From positions 241,001 to 305,000 of the forward strand of contig CAUJNA010003782.1 in assembly GCA_963377175.1 (NCBI GenBank): a DNA stretch of 64,000 bases, given 5' to 3'. Source of the stretch: Effrenium voratum (taxonomy: Eukaryota > Sar > Dinophyceae > Suessiales > Symbiodiniaceae). The position numbers and the translations under genes are program-made. Positions within the stretch are counted from its first letter, which is position 1. Each line of letters opens with the position of its first letter. Below, in pieces: positions 31,201 through 37,200 of the stretch. A model generated the notes under the pieces. That model searched no databases. It saw only the letters and a program-made list of their open reading frames with translations, and was not told where the DNA came from.

Positions 31201-34200
31201 TTACGTGGGTTTAGGGTTCCTTCTGCTCAAGTTAGGAATGATTCTGGGTTGGATTGCTCGGGTTGCGTGACTGCCGGGGCGCGGGTTGCGTAGTTTAGTC
31301 TTTTAGGAATGGCTTAAAACAAAAATACAACATCCCCTGTTGGTTTGAAAGGGAATCTATCACTACTGGACATATATTTTTCCTGGGGACTTAAGCAAAT
31401 GGAGGGATGTGTGTCTTTCCTCGGCCAGCAGCGGAAACCCGGCGAAGCGTGTTTGCTCGGTTTCGTCGGTCGCCAGGCACAGGGCGTCGCCCCTCTGGCT
31501 GTGCCACAGATGGCGCAGCTGACGCAGTTGGCGCCGATGACGCAGCCGGGCGGCCATGAAACACCAGGAATCCGCAGGTGTTCGTATTTGGTTCCATTAC
31601 CAGGGTTCCGGCTTGTACCTATTTTTGACCCATACCAATTGAGGTCAAGAACTTATGGTAAGGGCTGGTTTTAGTTGGGGGGTTGGGGTTAATTTCGACG
31701 GCAACCAGGGTCTTTTCTACACTATGGAAGGGTTTTTGCACGTGTTGGGTACCTATTTTTGACCCTTACCCATTTAGATCCTATGGTCAAGGGCGATTAT
31801 CCCAAGAGGGGCGATTTGAGCGACTAAGGCCTCTTAGGGGCTGGGTTCCTTTTGTGGGTCCCCTCATTGGGGGGCCCCTGACCATTGGACAAGACCTGGC
31901 TGTGGATCAAAACCAATGATACCATTTTGGGGTAGGTGCACCATCCATTTTAGTCTATTTTTGCGGGGATTGGGATGTTCACTGGGGGTACGATTTGGAT
32001 TTTGACCCATGGCCACCTGAGGCTCCTGCAGATGTCGCAGATGTCGCAATTAGCGCCCTTCCTGCCGCTTCTCCAGCAGCAAGTGGTGCAGGCAGTGCAG
32101 CCCGAGCCAAGCACTCAGCATCGGGGTGCCAGGAAGTGGAAGGATAGAGCTGGCCATTCAATAGCTGGCTGCACCAAGGGGCCATGGCACAAGTTCAGAT
32201 ATTTGCTCCAGTGGGCAGCAACCGCATTCGGTGGTGATGCTTGTAGGTTTCTATGGGAAGACCCTGTGATTGCGTTCTGTTGCTTGATCTTCTTTTAAAT
32301 ATTTTTGTCGCTTGGCGCAGACTTCACTTATTTTTTGCTGGTGGGGGGGCAATCAGCTGCATTTTTGACTAACCCCAAATTGCCGGAATTTGTTCGTCGG
32401 ACGAATGGTCCAACTTGTCCAATGCTCAACGAAGCAGCCGGGCAAAGACGTGGAAGGATTGGCCCCGACTGGAGGCTCAACGTTCCCACAGCGGCCTCCG
32501 GCAGTCGCATCTTCTTCAGCAACGTGCCCTTCGATGCTGGCCGGCCCAGTGAGCCCGTTGAAGCCGCGTCGACTTGACTTCTATCCGGCAAAGGGGGGGC
32601 TGGTTAGAGGGGTTGGCACGGTGAATTGGAACTTCATGGTCAGTTGAGATAAGTTACGGAAACCCGGCGGAATTTTTTTCGGCCCCCCGGGATTTTTCCT
32701 GGAGGCCCACCAGACGGCTTTCTGTGCATGCCGTGGTTGAAACGACGGATTTGTTGATGAAGAGGTCCTTGAAAAGGGATGCCCATCGGTTGGAAGACCA
32801 CTAAACCGGTTCACTGGGGTCATCATTTTGCCTGTTTCTGGGGTTTATCAAAGTCGGCAAGCGCGGTTGTTTCCCTTTGACCCGCCACTTAGGGGGTCAC
32901 TTTGATCATGGCAAAATCATGAGGACTGGTCAATGATATTTCAACCACACGGTTGAAGAGTTGCCCTTGGTCATGGCACCGGGGAGGGTGCCCCCTCAGT
33001 GCCCTGCCTTCCGAACTTCAGGGCATTTTTGCGTCCAGAAACCGAGGTGCAAGAGCTGCAGCTGCAGCAGGTCTTCCAGGTGCCCTGGGGAAAGAGGAAA
33101 AACCCACCGGGGCCGTGGAAATTTGAGGGCCTTGAGTTCTTCCCCGGTTTTTGGAGCCCGAAATTTAGCCTTGAGTTCTTTTTCGGTTTCTGCTCTTCGA
33201 GCTATTTGTTTTTGGTGTAGGAGGGCCCCTTCAGATTGAACAAGGGCCAGGAGAGGGGCGAACTCTGGCCTGAGCCCAGGAGCCCTGTTACTGGCACGCC
33301 CGGTGAGAAGTGTCGAATGGGCGATTCTGCGATTCTGCCAATTCGTTAGTTTCAAACTGAAATGCCAATCACTGTGACTCACTCATGTTGTTGCTTGCCC
33401 TGGTCTCTGGATGTTCGGCCAAAAAGAGGGAACAAAAAAAACAACAACAACGGCTCCGGGGTAACTCTTCTTCGCCCTTGCTGACGCTTCTTCGATGCCC
33501 AGAGCATCGGCCCCATCGTGGAGCTGAACCTCATGCGAACGCCGGATGGGAAGAGTCGGGGTATGGGCGTGGATCCCCGGACGTCGGGGGAGGAGGTCAG
33601 GGGCGTTTTTGTGGCGGTTATGCTTGCCTTCGCTATGGTTGGCCCGTGTTTTGTGATAGTTTGTTCTTTTTTGGTGCAGTGTGCTGTTCCTTTTTGGAGG
33701 GGGCTGAAAAACAAGAACCCAATTGCCCATGTTATTTTGCTACCACCCCAAGGGTTGGACCGTTGCCCTTGAGCAGAACGTGGCGCAGTGCCCGGGATGC
33801 GCTGAGGCCACTGCACCTACGCCACGCCGGACCTGGCAGCCGCTGCCATCCAGTACCTCTTGGATCGCGACGTCGGCGCACTCGGACGCGTACATGGAGC
33901 ATTTTCCTTGGAGATATTTTGGGGATATCTTCCGTCTGTTTTCAGAGGGTCGGATCGCGATCAGTTTTGCTTTGCAAGAAGTTGCTGGAGCATTGCTGAG
34001 TTAAGTTTATCCATTCATCCCTTTGGACGTATCAACCGGCAAGCGCAAACCTTCAAACAATTTAGGACGCTGAACTAGCAGTGGCCTTTCTGATGCGCCA
34101 GCGGGCACTCAGGTGGGCGGAAGACCTCTCCTGGTGAAGCAGGTCGGGTCTTGAAGCGTGTGGACCTTTCCCACTCCTTGGCCCTGACAAAAAGTGGTTT

Positions 34201-37200
34201 GCCTGGCGGACATGCCGCTTAGAAGGCGGCAACTTTCAGTTCTGCGTTCATGAAGGATTCGGAAGCAAGCGGTGCAATCTTCTGGGAGGTGCCCAAACAG
34301 TTTCATGCACGCCTCATGTCAATCACGGGCTGCGTTGCCATGTCCAAGGCATTTCAGTAAGGGCAACTTTGTCGGGCGCACACACACACACGCACACACG
34401 CCAACACATTCGGGCAAGCCCTGGTCCTCAGGTCCAGTTGAAATTAAAGACTGAGGCTTTGCTCTTGAGATGCAGGAAGCTCACCCCCGAAACATCCAGA
34501 TCACTCCTGAAACCTCCAGATCACCCCCGAAACATCCAGATCACCCTTGAAAACATCCTGGCCGCAATCTTGCAGTATGTCTCCAGGATCACGTTTGCCC
34601 TTGCTCCTTGGCGAGTTGTCGTTGACACCTTGGCAGGATCGCGCGCCCCCTTTGCCGTCAGCCGGTGCACCTGCCGTGTGGGCCTAAGGTCACGGGCATT
34701 CTTTGGCACTTCTGATAAGCAGAATTTACCAACAAGGGCAAGATGAACGAGGGCATGGGGAGATGCGATGCATCTGATTTAGCTTCATGATATGAATCCT
34801 GCCTGTGCTTGCCTTGCATAAGATGCAGCCAATGTAGGAGGAGGCCAACCTCCGCTCGTGCTTGTGGCCTGTTTGTGAGCTTGGTATGATTCACTTAGAT
34901 ATATTTTGCTCGGATTGAATCCATCAATTAGCGCATTTATGGTACTCCGCTCAGCGCAATCTCCTGATTGCAACTTGACGCTGAAGACTGCATGCCAGTG
35001 ACAGGCGCTGTTCGGCCTTTGCAGTGGGGCTTTGCATGTAGCCGAGCATGTTTTGCCGGCAGCTTGTAGAAGCCTGGTTGAGCCTTGCAAAGTAACACCG
35101 ACTTAAGATGATCTAAATTCACACTACCTTGGACCTTGGCATGCATCTTGCATATTTAATTACTCGTATCATGTTTGCCAACGTCAACCAATCACTGCAA
35201 GCTCACCGGGCTCTTGTATGCGTTTTCAGCGACCATTTGGTTGTCAAGCTGGCAATCGTTCTCCCCAAGCCAACAACAGTATAGACACATGCGTATGACC
35301 GGGAGATCAATCTATTAGTTGACGCTGTGCGGGCCCTCAGCTTGATACCAGCAAGTGATACCTCCGAAGTGGACAGGGAGGTTCTCCAAAAGGAAAGTCA
35401 TGTTCCAAAACCCTCCGATCGTCAGCTTCCATAATTTGGGAGGGTAGTTGTTCCATAGCTTCTTTGGATAAAGCCACTTGCTTTGGCTGTTGCCATGCTT
35501 CCGCAAATGTTGACCCCATATTAAGAAACCAACCTGTTAAAACATGGGATGGGGGCGTTTGCTTGTCTGCTTCCCCACATTGCACCCAGAATCGGACACC
35601 CCCTTATTGTTAAACTCGGGTTGACAAACAGGGGGTCAACAGTTGTGGGCTATGGCAGACGCGCCGCAGGCTGCCTCATACGGTGCGGCACCCGCCTTCC
35701 GAGGTTGGGGGAGGGGTGACGGATGGCGAATCATTCGGCCGCGATGTGCAGAGGATGATTCTACCCCCCAAAAAAATCGAAGGAACGTGTTTAAAGTTTT
35801 TCAAATAGCAGGAAAGTGTTTTTTTCAATGGGTCCCGAGCCTTCCCCCGGCAAATTCCAGGAGCCTCGTTGGCTCCCCATTTTTTTCTTCTCCAACCCGT
35901 TGCCTTCTGGCAGGGGTGCTTTGCTTGAGTTCCAAAGGCTGGCATCCATGGCTCCTGGTCGGGAACTGCCTGGCGTGTTTGGTGAAGGCAACAGCTCTGC
36001 GCCTTCCGTTGGGAGAGCCAATTTTTGCAGCCAGTTGCCCTCTCAGAATTTATTCGACTGTTCTGCTTGCACCTGCCACCAAGGCACCAAGGCACTAGCT
36101 GATTAGCTTTGATGCTCAGTGCCACCCTGCTCGAACTTCCTCGTGCCTCATTTCTGGGGTCTTGCTTGCACCTGTATTTTAAGCCAGCATCAGGCATACA
36201 CCACCCACATGTTTCACGTCGGGCAGGATTCTTCCATATTCCTAACCAAGCATCTCATGGAGCTGAAACCCTGGACCTTTCGGAAGCGCACCGGAGGAGC
36301 TGTTCCCGATGCTGCCACTTCCAGCCGCAGACTAACGAGAGAGAACCGGGTGATGGGTGTTTTGTGTTGTTTGTGGGTGTTTTGTGGGTGTTGTGGGTGT
36401 TTTGTTGTGGGTGTTGTGGGTGAAGTGGTCGTTCCCTACAGCCTTGGACAGATAGATCCATTTTCGCCGCTGCAGGTTCCTTCAGGACTTCCAGGGCTGC
36501 CCTTGTTTCTCTTGGAAACGATCCACGTGAAAACGCATGCCGGCAATTAGGCAGGTCAGAATTCAACGGAGGTGCTCCGGCCATGGCAGATAGCAACAAA
36601 ACTTCCACAAGAGCTGCAGAAGCGTTGTCCGTTCTTTCACAGATCACTTGAGATTTGCCAGCAATCATTGTCATTTACTTCCAGCTGGCCATGTGGCTGC
36701 GTATTCTTGTCATTGCGATGAGTCTTGCTAGGATGGCTTTATCAGAATGTGATGCCAGCTCAACAAAGTTGCCATTTGACCGGAGTCAGGCAACTCTATG
36801 TTTACATGGATTAGTTATGTTTGCTTTTGCTTTGATTGCCCGCGCAAACTACGGCTGCATTCTGTTGCCTTGCCATTTTAGCCGTGGCATGGTTTGCCGC
36901 CCTCTAACTTGCAGATGGTTATCATGTTCTACTCACTGACCCATTGATGTTTTAGAAAGTTGTTCTGCCAGTTGGATTCTGGCGCGAAGCCTGTCGCGAC
37001 AAGCACGTGTTATTGCAGAGAACTCTTCTATGCGTGTGAGTGATTCGAGCAAGAACTCAGTCTTGAGTGCAGAGCCCTTGGAAGCTGGCTTTGACGGCTG
37101 TTTTTGTTTGCAGCCTTTGTCATGTGTACGCTCTGGCAAATGGTCAATGCATGCCAGCTCCCTTCCCTGGCAGTATTTTTTGGGGGGTTCGGGGTGTCCG

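Noticed and set aside
31105..31215. True chromosome end
   Set aside because: Telomere-like units are degenerate and coding exons of one gene lie on both sides.
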